A stretch of 41,587 bases of DNA from positions 1-41,587 of the forward strand of contig NZ_JAHKJW010000034.1 of assembly GCF_019710745.1 (NCBI RefSeq), in the 5' to 3' direction. Positions 33,563-41,129 of the stretch are shown in pieces. The DNA is from Streptomyces beigongshangae (lineage in GTDB: Bacteria > Actinomycetota > Actinomycetes > Streptomycetales > Streptomycetaceae). The notes under the pieces were generated by a model. The model searched no databases. It was not told the origin of the DNA and saw only the letters and a program-made list of their open reading frames with translations. Numbering within the stretch: position 1 is the first letter of the stretch; the number at the start of each line of letters is the position of its first letter. The position numbers were made by a program, and so were the translations under genes.

Positions 33563-34654
33563 GTGACTGGCAAGCGCACAAAGGACGGCCCCTACACCTG
33601 CGTCGAGCTATGCGCTGGTGCGGGTGGCCAGGCCCTCGGCCTCGAACAAGCGGGCTTCAGCCATCGGACGCTCGTCGAGTTCGATCCTGACGCCTGCGAC
33701 ACCCTGCGACTGAACCGGCCGGACTGGAACGTCGTGCGGGCGGATCTCCGGGAGACGGTTCCCGCCCTCAGGCGGTGCGGCGACCGGCCCGCCCTCCTGG
33801 CCGCAGGAGTGCCGTGTCCGCCTTTCTCACTGGCGGGCGCGCGACTGGGATGTGCCGATGAGCGGGACCTTTTCCCGGCCGCGCTCTCCGCGATCTCAGA
33901 ACTGCGACCGAGAGCGGTGATGCTAGAGAACGTGAAGGGGATTCTTCAGAGGAAATTTGCGGCCTACCGAGCGGAAATTCTTGCCACTCTGTCCGCGCTG
34001 GGATACTTCTCGGAATGGAAACTGCTGTACGCGCGGGATTTTGGAGTTCCCCAGCTCCGCCCTCGCGCGGTTCTCGTCGCGCTGGAAGCCCGAGCGTTCG
34101 ACGCGTTCACCTGGCCCGCGACGCATCCGGCTCACATCCCCCGCCTTGTGGGGGACGTCCTGCACGCTTCTATGGCGTCCCGCGGCTGGGAGCTGGCCGA
34201 CGCCTGGGCCGCTCAGGCCCGGGAACTTGCTCCGACTGTCTGTGGCGGCTCCAGGAAGCACGGTGGAGCGGACCTGGGTCCCTCCCGCGCACGGCGCGCC
34301 TGGGCAGAGATGGGGGTGAATGGCTCCAGCGTCGCTGATGAGCCTCCCTCCGCCGGCGACTCTCTCCCTGTGCGGCTCACGGTCCCGCAGCTCGCGCTGC
34401 TCCAGGGCTTTCCTCCGGACTGGCGGTTCGCCGGGCGGAAGACATCGGTGTACAGGCAGGTTGGCAATGCCTTCCCGCCTCCGGTCGCACGGGCCGTGGG
34501 CCAGTCCATCGCGGACGCCCTGACTCAGGCCGACCACGCCGGTGAGGACGACATCCCCCATATGGGCAGCGCGGGGGACGCTCTCTTCGGGATGACGTGC
34601 ATGCCGTCGCTTCTGCGCAGTCCGGGGATCAGCGCGTGCCCTGGCACCCGATAG
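33563..34654 (+). CDS. DNA cytosine-C5 methyltransferase 2
   Basis: The protein has 363 residues. Motif I is ELCAGAGGQALGLEQAGF, motif IV is GVPCPPFSLAGARLG with catalytic C85, motif VI is LENVKG (E122-N123-V124), motif VIII is RDFGVPQLRPRAVLVAL and motif X is RQVGNAFPPPVARAVG. GGSRKHGGADLGPSRARRAW in the variable region matches methyltransferase 1, so the two probably recognise related sites. GTG start with a perfect AGGAGG six bases upstream. The 3' end overlaps the convergent DUF3883 gene by 130 bp. Codon use around 33900-34050 is less GC-rich than the flanks, suggesting horizontal origin. Confidence 0.95.
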   Translation: MTGKRTKDGPYTCVELCAGAGGQALGLEQAGFSHRTLVEFDPDACDTLRLNRPDWNVVRADLRETVPALRRCGDRPALLAAGVPCPPFSLAGARLGCADERDLFPAALSAISELRPRAVMLENVKGILQRKFAAYRAEILATLSALGYFSEWKLLYARDFGVPQLRPRAVLVALEARAFDAFTWPATHPAHIPRLVGDVLHASMASRGWELADAWAAQARELAPTVCGGSRKHGGADLGPSRARRAWAEMGVNGSSVADEPPSAGDSLPVRLTVPQLALLQGFPPDWRFAGRKTSVYRQVGNAFPPPVARAVGQSIADALTQADHAGEDDIPHMGSAGDALFGMTCMPSLLRSPGISACPGTR

Positions 34655-35295
34655 CGAGCGGATTCCCAGCTGACCCGCCGGTCGCGGTCCGCGGGGCCGC
34701 GCTGGCGCAGCCACTCGGTATCCACGGTTACCACGTTCAGTGCCTCGTCCCGCTTGCCGATAAGGACAGCGACCAGGAGCCAGTCCGGGTCGCGGCACAT
34801 CACGTCGTACTCGTTCCGCGAGAGATGAATGACCAGCCCGGTGGGGTTCGTAGTGGCTTTCACCTCGATATGCGCGGGCGCGCCCGTCGACGAGACGGCC
34901 TCGATGTCATATCCGCAGACGTCCGTGAGAAGAGCCACGTGCACCACTTCTCTCGCGCCGCCACGCATCAGTAACTCCGCTACGGCCGCCTCCCCCGCCG
35001 TCCCCGTGGCCCGGTGTGCGGCCTCCGCTTCTTCGCTCCACTGGGTGTGTGCGATACGGAACGCCGCCCGCTCGTCGGAAACCTCGTGTTCGCTGACACG
35101 CAGCACTGGCCGGTCAGCGCCGTCGAGGAGGCGTACGCGGCGGAGCCAAGCGAGGCCCTCCGCGTACTGGGCCGGAGTGAGATCCGCGTAATCCGGGTGG
35201 TGGGTGAGCACAGCGCGGGCGCGCGGCACGTCAGCGACCGGCAGCAGGTCAAGCCACCGCAGCGCCGCGCGCCGCACTCCCTCACTCGGCTGCAT
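34525..35295 (-). CDS. DUF3883-domain PD-(D/E)xK-like nuclease
   Basis: The protein has 256 residues. The N-terminal ~90 residues are helical with no known domain. The C-terminal domain reads GEAAVAELLMRGG (E102), GYDIEAVSS (D130), HIEVKATTN (E144, K146) and later LSRNEYDVMCRDPDWLLVAVL. This is the DUF3883 arrangement, a PD-(D/E)xK nuclease-like fold seen in R-M and defence loci. The ATG start overlaps the 3' end of the SNF2 gene by 14 bases, so they are coupled. Its 3' 130 bp overlap methyltransferase 2 in the opposite direction. Confidence 0.87.
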   Translation of the reverse strand: MQPSEGVRRAALRWLDLLPVADVPRARAVLTHHPDYADLTPAQYAEGLAWLRRVRLLDGADRPVLRVSEHEVSDERAAFRIAHTQWSEEAEAAHRATGTAGEAAVAELLMRGGAREVVHVALLTDVCGYDIEAVSSTGAPAHIEVKATTNPTGLVIHLSRNEYDVMCRDPDWLLVAVLIGKRDEALNVVTVDTEWLRQRGPADRDRRVSWESARYRVPGHALIPGLRRSDGMHVIPKRASPALPIWGMSSSPAWSA

Positions 35296-37105
35296 GGGAC
35301 TCGATGTGGCGCAGCAGCGCACGGATATCGGCCATGTTCATTCCCGCCGCGAGCGACGGCTCCTCCTGGAGGTCCGCGAGTTGCTGCACGGAGGGGTCGT
35401 CAAGGATGCGCCCCATGAACTCCAGCTTGTCTTCGAGCCTCAGAGCCACCACTTCGTCAATCGTGTCCTGGGCCGCGAGGACGGTGACCCGTGTCTCGGT
35501 GCCAGGCGCGAGTCCCAGACGGTGAATGCGGTCGAGACTCTGCAAGAAGCGGCCCGCCATGAAGTCACGGTCCACGTAGACAGCGTCATGACATACCTGG
35601 TGCAGGCTGATGCCCTCGCCCAGCGTCGCGGGATTGGAGAGCAGCACGTGGCAGTCCGGGTCTTCCCTGAAGCGCTTGAGCTGCCCGGCCCGGTCCACTG
35701 TCCCGCCATGTATTACCGCCGGCTGGTAGGCGGAGAACAACCGCTCCAGAGTGGTGAGGCTGCGGACGAAGGTCGTCCACACCAAGGTCTTGCGGCCCTG
35801 CGCCGCGTTGTCCGCGACGATACGCAGTGCCTCTTTGTACTTAGGCGAGAACTCGTAGTCCGGCAGCCTTTCCAGCAGGCCGTACAGCGAGTCCGTCTGC
35901 GGCACCTCCAGGGGCGGCACCTGATAGTCCAGGGGCGCGTACCGGCTTTCGCCTTCCACGAGCAGGGCTGGGCTTGTCGCCGCCATGAGCAGGCGCAGCA
36001 TCGCCTTGCCCAGGGCGTCGAAGTTGTCCCGGCCTGACTCCGCACGCGCTGTGTATTTGCCTACGAGGGCGTCGTAGACCTCGCGATGCAGAGCGGGCAG
36101 CTCCACGTAACGGATACGCGTCTCGAAAGGAGGGAGGCCGAGCTCGCTCTTGGTGGTGCGCGTGAACAGCGGGCGGAGCACCTGGCTAGCGTGGGCGAGG
36201 TCGCCACCCGCGACGGCCTGGGTCACTACCCGGCGGCCGTGCCCCGGCCACACGAAGGACAGCAGATTCTCCAGGTCCTTGGCCCCGTTCGGTGCGGGGG
36301 TACCCGTAAGGATGAGGCGGCGGCGAGCCAAGGGCCCGAGGGCCATACAGGCACTCCCGTAGATGCCCTCGGCGCCCAGCTTCATACGGTGCGCTTCGTC
36401 CAGGATGATCATCGAAGGAGCTGCCCTGAGCCACGCGGCCAGGACAGGGAGCGAACGGTCAAGCCTCTCGTAGTTGATCAGCAGCACCTCCGTACCCGGT
36501 TCGGGGCTCTTTCCCATCACCCGGGCCGTGAGCGGCTCCGCGAAACACACTCCGCTCTCGTACGTCCACGACTCGTATGCCGATTTCGGGCTGACTACGA
36601 GCAGACGCCGCACCTCGCCCTGCTCCCGCATCGCGGCGAACATCGCAAGGCCGACGCGCGTCTTTCCCGCTCCAGGGACGGAGAAGTTGGCTCCGTGCTG
36701 GAGCGAGAGGAGCCGCGCTATATCCCGGCGCTGGAAATCCGTGAGGTCAGCGCGCCAGTCGGAACCGAGCCGGTCCTGGACTTCGCTGTCGCCGACAGAA
36801 CTGACGGCGGAAGGGTCGAGCAGCGCTTGCTCGGCACGGTCAGCGTCATCCAGGACACCGCCCACCAGTACGGCGAGGTCTTCTTCCCACTCCACGGTAT
36901 CCGCGGCAGGCCAGTCACCCAGCGCCGCGAGGCCCGTCAGGAAGTCGTCCAGATCGACTTCGACCGATGTCAGGGTGCGCTGGCCGCCAGCAGGGAAGCG
37001 GGCGGCCAGCTTGCCGAAGTCACCTGCATGTTCCTGGGACGCCCGCAGGACGGCCCGGGTACGCGTGACGTCGAACGCGATCCGGAGAGATGGGCTCTCG
37101 ATCAC
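35282..37105 (-). CDS. SNF2-family DEAD/DEAH helicase
   Basis: The protein has 607 residues from GTG at 37105, which overlaps the stop of the upstream ParB-like gene (GTGA). An N-terminal ~115-residue domain is of unknown family. The motor has motif I SVPGAGKT (to T149), DEAH at 236-239 (IILDEAHRMK), LILTGTPAPNG at 264-274, and the C-terminal motor with VIHGG, LLSNPATLGEGISLH and RFLQSLDRIHRLG. It is a DNA translocase of the SNF2 class, as in DISARM-type and other defence systems. Together with the ParB-like and DUF3883 genes it forms a three-gene operon. Confidence 0.95.
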   Translation of the reverse strand: MIESPSLRIAFDVTRTRAVLRASQEHAGDFGKLAARFPAGGQRTLTSVEVDLDDFLTGLAALGDWPAADTVEWEEDLAVLVGGVLDDADRAEQALLDPSAVSSVGDSEVQDRLGSDWRADLTDFQRRDIARLLSLQHGANFSVPGAGKTRVGLAMFAAMREQGEVRRLLVVSPKSAYESWTYESGVCFAEPLTARVMGKSPEPGTEVLLINYERLDRSLPVLAAWLRAAPSMIILDEAHRMKLGAEGIYGSACMALGPLARRRLILTGTPAPNGAKDLENLLSFVWPGHGRRVVTQAVAGGDLAHASQVLRPLFTRTTKSELGLPPFETRIRYVELPALHREVYDALVGKYTARAESGRDNFDALGKAMLRLLMAATSPALLVEGESRYAPLDYQVPPLEVPQTDSLYGLLERLPDYEFSPKYKEALRIVADNAAQGRKTLVWTTFVRSLTTLERLFSAYQPAVIHGGTVDRAGQLKRFREDPDCHVLLSNPATLGEGISLHQVCHDAVYVDRDFMAGRFLQSLDRIHRLGLAPGTETRVTVLAAQDTIDEVVALRLEDKLEFMGRILDDPSVQQLADLQEEPSLAAGMNMADIRALLRHIESHAAE

Positions 37106-38523
37106 GGGCCCTCCTGCCGAACTGCGTCGTGCAGCCACGAGACGCCATCGCCCGGGGCCTTGATGCTGCGCTGAGTAGCCACGGCGAGCTTGGTCAGCGA
37201 CTGCCGCAGGGTAAGTACGGCCTCGTCGAACGCCTCCTCGTCCAGACTTCCGGACGCCTTGGCGAGCGTCAGATCGGTGATGCACTGCTCGATGTCCTGG
37301 CACGCGTCGGTGATGCGGTCAGGGGCCGCCTGCTTCCGCTTGCGTACCCGGGCGTCCTTGCCAGCGGGCTCCAGGGCCTCTTCCATGGCCTTGCGCGCGT
37401 CAGCGTAGATCCGGGCAGCGGTCACAGCGCGCTCGGAGACGCTCTCCCCTTCGGCCTTCTCCACCGCCTTGGCCTTCAGGATGGCGTTCGTCAGCTCCTT
37501 GGCCTCAGCGACTGAGGCGGAAGCTGCCTTCACCGTTCGGTTCAGGCCGGGAATCCGCACCGCGGCCGGCGCTTCGGAACGGGCCTCGGCTTTCAGCGAT
37601 TCAGGGAGCATCCGGTCCAGGTATCTGGCCCTGAAGTCGTCCTCGATGAGGCGGACGTCCGTCTTCGAGAAGTCCATGACGATCGCGGCCAGCCGCTGCT
37701 CCTTCACCAGCTCGGCCTTCTCCTCGCTGGCCGCCCGGTCCTTCCGGTAACGGCGCCACAGTTCACGCAGTCTTTCCTTGGCGCCCTCGAAGTCCACCAG
37801 CTTGAGCTGGGCCTTGCCGTCAGTGGAACGCTCGCGGAGGTCGTTGAGCGTCGCGAGGATCCACATGTCGGCTTCAACCGTGTCGGCCCGGCGGCGGAAG
37901 GACTTGGCCACCTCCGCCAGGGGACGGTTGAGGGCCAGCTGTTCGTCGATCGTAATGAGCTCGTTGATGTACGAGTACTCCCGTCGCTGGTCCGGACGGA
38001 GCTGCAACGCCAGCTCCACGGCGTTGATGTCGTCCCAGGTGCACGACTCAGGGAGCACACCGACCCGGATGTTCGGGACACCGAGTTCCTTCAGCGCCGC
38101 ACGCCGGGTGTTGCCGTTCACGAGGATGCCGTCGCGCGTGATCAGCCCGGGCTCGTTCTGCCGGTAGTCACGCAGACTGTTGAGCAATTCGGTGAACTCG
38201 GGGTCCGGCCTGCTCGGGTCCGCCGGCAGAGCCATCAACAGGTGGTGCAGGTAATCCTGGCTCTCACTGATCCAGGGCGACTCATCGAGCAGCCGGTCGC
38301 GATCGGGGGCGTAGCTGCGCTGAGCCCGGATGCGGTGCGTCCCGGGATTGTAGTAGAGCATCTCGACGGGCATGTCGATGACTTCCACATGCAAGGGTTG
38401 CGTCCGCCACTCGACGGTCAGGGTCTCGCGGACAGCGCCCCCCGTGGACAGCTCCTTCAGGCGCCGCTCAACCAGCGACCGGTTCTTTTCTGCCAGCGGC
38501 GGCCGGCCGAACTCCTTGCGCAC
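37102..38523 (-). CDS. ParB-like domain protein
   Basis: The protein has 473 residues. A ParB/Srx-type domain is indicated by DGILVNGNTRRAALKELG at 131-148, with a preceding region PVEMLYYNPGTHR that may correspond to the first ParB box. The rest is long charged helices, probably coiled coil (~200-400). ParB-like domains bind or hydrolyse nucleotides and occur in some modification systems. The start is GTG with GAGGAG upstream. It is first in the ParB-SNF2-DUF3883 operon; a terminator hairpin separates it from HNH2. It is not a chromosome partition ParB, as no HTH partner domain or parA is present. Confidence 0.82.
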   Translation of the reverse strand: MRKEFGRPPLAEKNRSLVERRLKELSTGGAVRETLTVEWRTQPLHVEVIDMPVEMLYYNPGTHRIRAQRSYAPDRDRLLDESPWISESQDYLHHLLMALPADPSRPDPEFTELLNSLRDYRQNEPGLITRDGILVNGNTRRAALKELGVPNIRVGVLPESCTWDDINAVELALQLRPDQRREYSYINELITIDEQLALNRPLAEVAKSFRRRADTVEADMWILATLNDLRERSTDGKAQLKLVDFEGAKERLRELWRRYRKDRAASEEKAELVKEQRLAAIVMDFSKTDVRLIEDDFRARYLDRMLPESLKAEARSEAPAAVRIPGLNRTVKAASASVAEAKELTNAILKAKAVEKAEGESVSERAVTAARIYADARKAMEEALEPAGKDARVRKRKQAAPDRITDACQDIEQCITDLTLAKASGSLDEEAFDEAVLTLRQSLTKLAVATQRSIKAPGDGVSWLHDAVRQEGP

Positions 38524-38567
38524 CAGATCTCCTCATGCCTTCTGTCGTCAGTGCTGTGTCTCAAACC

Positions 38568-38600
38568 GCGGGGCCCGGGACTGCTTGTCCTGGGCCCCGC
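38568..38600 (-). terminator. Terminator hairpin between HNH2 and ParB-like genes
   Basis: Fourteen-base arms (38568-38581 and 38587-38600), 13 of 14 paired, flank a TGCTT loop. It lies between the HNH2 stop (38616) and the start of the ParB-like gene (38523) and should end HNH2 transcription. Confidence 0.8.
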
Positions 38601-38615
38601 CCACGCCATGGCCGT

Positions 38616-39299
38616 CTACTGAGCCGGCGAGTTCAAGGCCGCGCGGATCTTCGCACGCGACTCCTCGGGCAGCGCCCGGTAGTCCGCCCAGAAGGTCTCG
38701 GCCGCGCTGAACTCACGCCGGTCACGCTCCATCCACTCCGAGAGCATCCTGCGCTCAAGCGCGCTCAGCGCGGACGCGCGGGACAGCATGGAGCCGAGGT
38801 CCGTCTCCACCCCCCTGCCACCCACACGGCAGCGGTTGCACTCGGATACCAGTTCCGTCGTCTTGCTGCCGTCCGGCTGCCGCACCACGCGCCGGGCGAT
38901 GTCGATCTGCGCTGACTCGTACGTGCCGGCGTAGGTCTCCCCGGGGGCGATCCCACACGAGCGGCAGAAGTGACCGTCCCCCGCCAGCACTTCCCGACGC
39001 CGGGTCTGGGTGATGGACGAAGCAGGCCGGCTGCCCTTGCCCGGCTCCCACACAGCCTCGCCCCGCTTGACGAAGCGCTGCTCGTGCGGGCCCAGCGACG
39101 CGTCTTCGCGGTTCGTATCGATCTGCCAGCCGAAGTCACGGAGATCCCGCACCCGGCGGTCCGCCTGGCTGACGCCGGGGAAGGCTTCCTTCACCTGCTC
39201 CTTCGTGAAGATCTCCCCCTCCTTCACCTCCTCGACGAGCCACAGAGCCGCGCGCTTCATGGTGCCGAGCTTCGTGTCCGTCCAGGACGGCGTGCCCAT
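38616..39299 (-). CDS. HNH1 paralog with degenerate nuclease site (HNH2)
   Basis: The protein has 227 residues, homologous to HNH1 along its length: LGTMKRAALWLVEEVKEG, QADRRVRDLRDFGWQI, AVWEPG, FCRSCGIAPGETYA and ECNRCR. The four zinc Cys (112, 115, 154, 157) are kept. The catalytic segment is not: LGHVNPHKSG of HNH1 corresponds to DIARRVVRQP, and the Asn is replaced. It is therefore probably nuclease-dead and may act as a DNA-binding or regulatory partner. ATG start with GGGGAAG upstream; divergent from the XRE regulator. Confidence 0.85.
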   Translation of the reverse strand: MGTPSWTDTKLGTMKRAALWLVEEVKEGEIFTKEQVKEAFPGVSQADRRVRDLRDFGWQIDTNREDASLGPHEQRFVKRGEAVWEPGKGSRPASSITQTRRREVLAGDGHFCRSCGIAPGETYAGTYESAQIDIARRVVRQPDGSKTTELVSECNRCRVGGRGVETDLGSMLSRASALSALERRMLSEWMERDRREFSAAETFWADYRALPEESRAKIRAALNSPAQ

Positions 39300-39413
39300 C
39301 GCTTCCCCTTACGTCCGTCCGAATGCCGACTGGCGCTCTCCCGCCTAGCGGCGGCGAGCGACAAGAACGACTCTCGCCTGAACCTCGGCAGCAAAGCCAG
39401 CCCTGTCGGCACA

Positions 39414-39445
39414 TTGCGGCAGCGCAAAGAATTGCGGCTCCGCAA
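39414..39445. promoter_or_regulatory. Paired 14-bp inverted repeats upstream of the XRE regulator
   Basis: Two dyads lie 18 bases apart, centre to centre: TTGCG-gcag-CGCAA at 39414-39427 and TTGCGG-ct-CCGCAA at 39432-39445. They occupy the 240-bp divergent space between HNH2 and the XRE gene. The spacing and likeness suggest cooperative binding of a dimeric repressor, most simply the adjacent XRE protein. Confidence 0.6.
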
Positions 39446-39539
39446 CTGCACGAAAGCCCTTCTCAGCCAGCGTGCGGCAGAACCACAATGAAAGATCCGC
39501 AGCCAGTGGCTTACGCCGAGAAGGAAGGCCGCCCATCCC

Positions 39540-40274
39540 ATGAAGGAAGCGCACAGAGCAGCTACGGAGATCGAGGGTGAAGGGAGCCTCTTCTCACGCC
39601 AGGAGGCGTTCACTGCCGCCTTGCGCCTGGCCCTGGCCGCGGCTGACCGCACTCAGGGGCGGATCGCCGAGAAAGCGGGCATCGCCGCATCCACTATGTC
39701 CTGTTACGTAACGGGCAGGCGTGTACCGGGGCTTGAAAACCTCGAAAGCATTTACAAGGCCCTTGAGGCGGACGTAGTCGCTCAGGGGGGCGAGCTGCCG
39801 CACTCGCTGCCCTACCTGCTTGACCTCCGCTTGGATGCCGCGCTGGAAAAGCGCTTCCCTGAAACCTTAGCCAAGGCGCCGCACGAAGCGGAACCCGCTA
39901 TTCCTGACGCCTCTGAGTCGTCACCGGCGGAACAGACTGTTGCGCCGGTCCCCTCCAGTGAGGGGGACCGGCGCAACAGTGTCACTTCACACGCCGCCGA
40001 CATCGCCGCTTACGGGCGCCACCTTGCGGCAGGCAGAGTGCGCGATGCCCACTTTCACGCCTGGGCGATGGGAAGCAGGCTGCCTTCAAATGAGTTCCCT
40101 CTCGCCGTCGCTTCCTATAGGCGGTCCGGGGCAGAAGAGGCAGTGGAGACCATGCTCAACGCAGCCGCTGACCGTGACGTGCAGGCATCTATCAACATCG
40201 CCGCGGCCTTGCTTGATGAAGGTCATCTAGCTGATGCACGCGCCCTGTTGAACGTCCTGCGCGACGACGCGTAA
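39540..40274 (+). CDS. XRE-family helix-turn-helix regulator
   Basis: The protein has 244 residues. RIAEKAGIAASTMSCYVTGRRVPGLENL (~41-68) is an XRE-type HTH. A middle linker (~100-150) is Glu/Ala/Ser-rich. The C-terminal ~90 residues are helical and TPR-like (AAYGRHLAAGRVRDAHFHAW, then ALLDEGHLADARALLNVL). ATG at 39540 is the only ATG before the HTH; its ribosome site (AAGGAAGG) is about 13 bases away, which is long. A strong hairpin lies inside the gene at the linker. It probably controls the island, in particular HNH2 and itself, through the paired dyads. Alternative role: antitoxin-like control. Confidence 0.85.
   Translation: MKEAHRAATEIEGEGSLFSRQEAFTAALRLALAAADRTQGRIAEKAGIAASTMSCYVTGRRVPGLENLESIYKALEADVVAQGGELPHSLPYLLDLRLDAALEKRFPETLAKAPHEAEPAIPDASESSPAEQTVAPVPSSEGDRRNSVTSHAADIAAYGRHLAAGRVRDAHFHAWAMGSRLPSNEFPLAVASYRRSGAEEAVETMLNAAADRDVQASINIAAALLDEGHLADARALLNVLRDDA
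39936..39980 (+). repeat. Intragenic 18-bp inverted repeat in the XRE gene
   Basis: Arms 39936-39953 and 39963-39980 (ACTGTTGCGCCGGTCCCC and its complement) surround a 9-base loop. It lies in the region coding for the linker between the HTH and the C-terminal helices. The stem is strong enough to affect transcription or translation. Confidence 0.8.
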
Positions 40275-40298
40275 GGACACACCCTCGGCACACCGCAC

Positions 40299-40916
40299 TT
40301 ACGCGGCCTCCGCTTCGAAGTGCATCCGCGCCCGACCCAGCGTTTCGACGGCATCGCCGCCCGAAGCCACCAGCCAGTGCAGAAGATCAGCGATGACGTC
40401 GGAGACGCATTCCTCCGCTGCCATGCGGGCCGGCACAGGGTCGGCACCAACCACACGCCGGTACTCATCCAGCACCATCGCCGCGCGCTGCACACTCATG
40501 CCCTGCCGGGCCGGCTCCAGGGACAGTTCGCACCAGACGGCCTTGCCGTCGGCGGTGTAGAGGGTCCCCCAATCCTGGCTCATTGCCGCGATCAGATGCA
40601 GACCCCTGCCGCATTCCGCTTCGGCACACATCTCACTCAGGACGGGCACACTGCGACTACTGTCATGCACCTCCACCCGCAGGCAGTCTCCCCTGGGCTC
40701 CAGCACGGCCACCGCCGGCGCACCATCCCCAACGTGCTTGAGAACGTTCGTCGCCAGTTCCGTGACCGCCAGTTCGGCTTGGTCCGTGATGGCCTCGGCA
40801 CCCCACTGCCGCATAGTGCGGCGAACCGACCTGCGCAGCAGGCCGACTTGCGCCGGCGCGGCCGTGAACGGCAGAACCTCGTGCAGCCGGCGCTCGCGCG
40901 TTTCACAGAAGGACAT
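40299..40916 (-). CDS. RsbW-like histidine kinase-type ATP-binding protein
   Basis: The protein has 205 residues. The HATPase_c_2 fold has N-box LAVTELATNVLKHVGDG (E53, N57), G1 VEVHDSS (D85), and G2 ECGRGLHLIAAMSQDWG. These cytosolic proteins are usually anti-sigma factors or partners of XRE regulators in Streptomyces. A C-terminal ~60-residue helical extension is present. ATG with GGGAGGGAG upstream; longer reading is rejected. Divergent from an XRE/DUF5753 gene, a frequent pairing. Confidence 0.92.
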   Translation of the reverse strand: MSFCETRERRLHEVLPFTAAPAQVGLLRRSVRRTMRQWGAEAITDQAELAVTELATNVLKHVGDGAPAVAVLEPRGDCLRVEVHDSSRSVPVLSEMCAEAECGRGLHLIAAMSQDWGTLYTADGKAVWCELSLEPARQGMSVQRAAMVLDEYRRVVGADPVPARMAAEECVSDVIADLLHWLVASGGDAVETLGRARMHFEAEAA

Positions 40917-41003
40917 GCTCGCTCCCTCCCTGGCCACACAGCCCTGCGCCTGCCGCCATGGGGCGACAGCACTGCGTAGCGGTACGACTACGAGAATGGC
41001 ACA

Positions 41004-41013
41004 GAGAATTCTC
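41004..41013. promoter_or_regulatory. Palindrome in divergent promoter, GAGAATTCTC
   Basis: A perfect 10-bp palindrome flanked by CACA and GTGTG-type half sites lies between the RsbW-like and XRE genes. A putative operator for the XRE regulator; assigned by position only. Confidence 0.4.
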
Positions 41014-41129
41014 GCTGTGTAACTTCTCATGAACATCTATCGAGTGAATGCGCTGGCTCCGCCGCTCTCCGGCTGCCTACCCTTCAGGGCGTTGCCGGGC
41101 AGGAGCCCGGCGCGCGGGGAGGAAACCGC

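Noticed and set aside
37102..38523. ParB-like protein as part of a plasmid partition system
   Set aside because: No parA neighbour or parS-like sites; it is coupled to an SNF2 helicase gene.
39488..39580. 30-codon ATG frame upstream of the XRE gene
   Set aside because: Overlaps the XRE start, no clear ribosome site and no homology that I can recognise.
26225..40274. Island as a prophage or integrative element
   Set aside because: No integrase, phage structural gene, tRNA end or flanking direct repeat could be seen.
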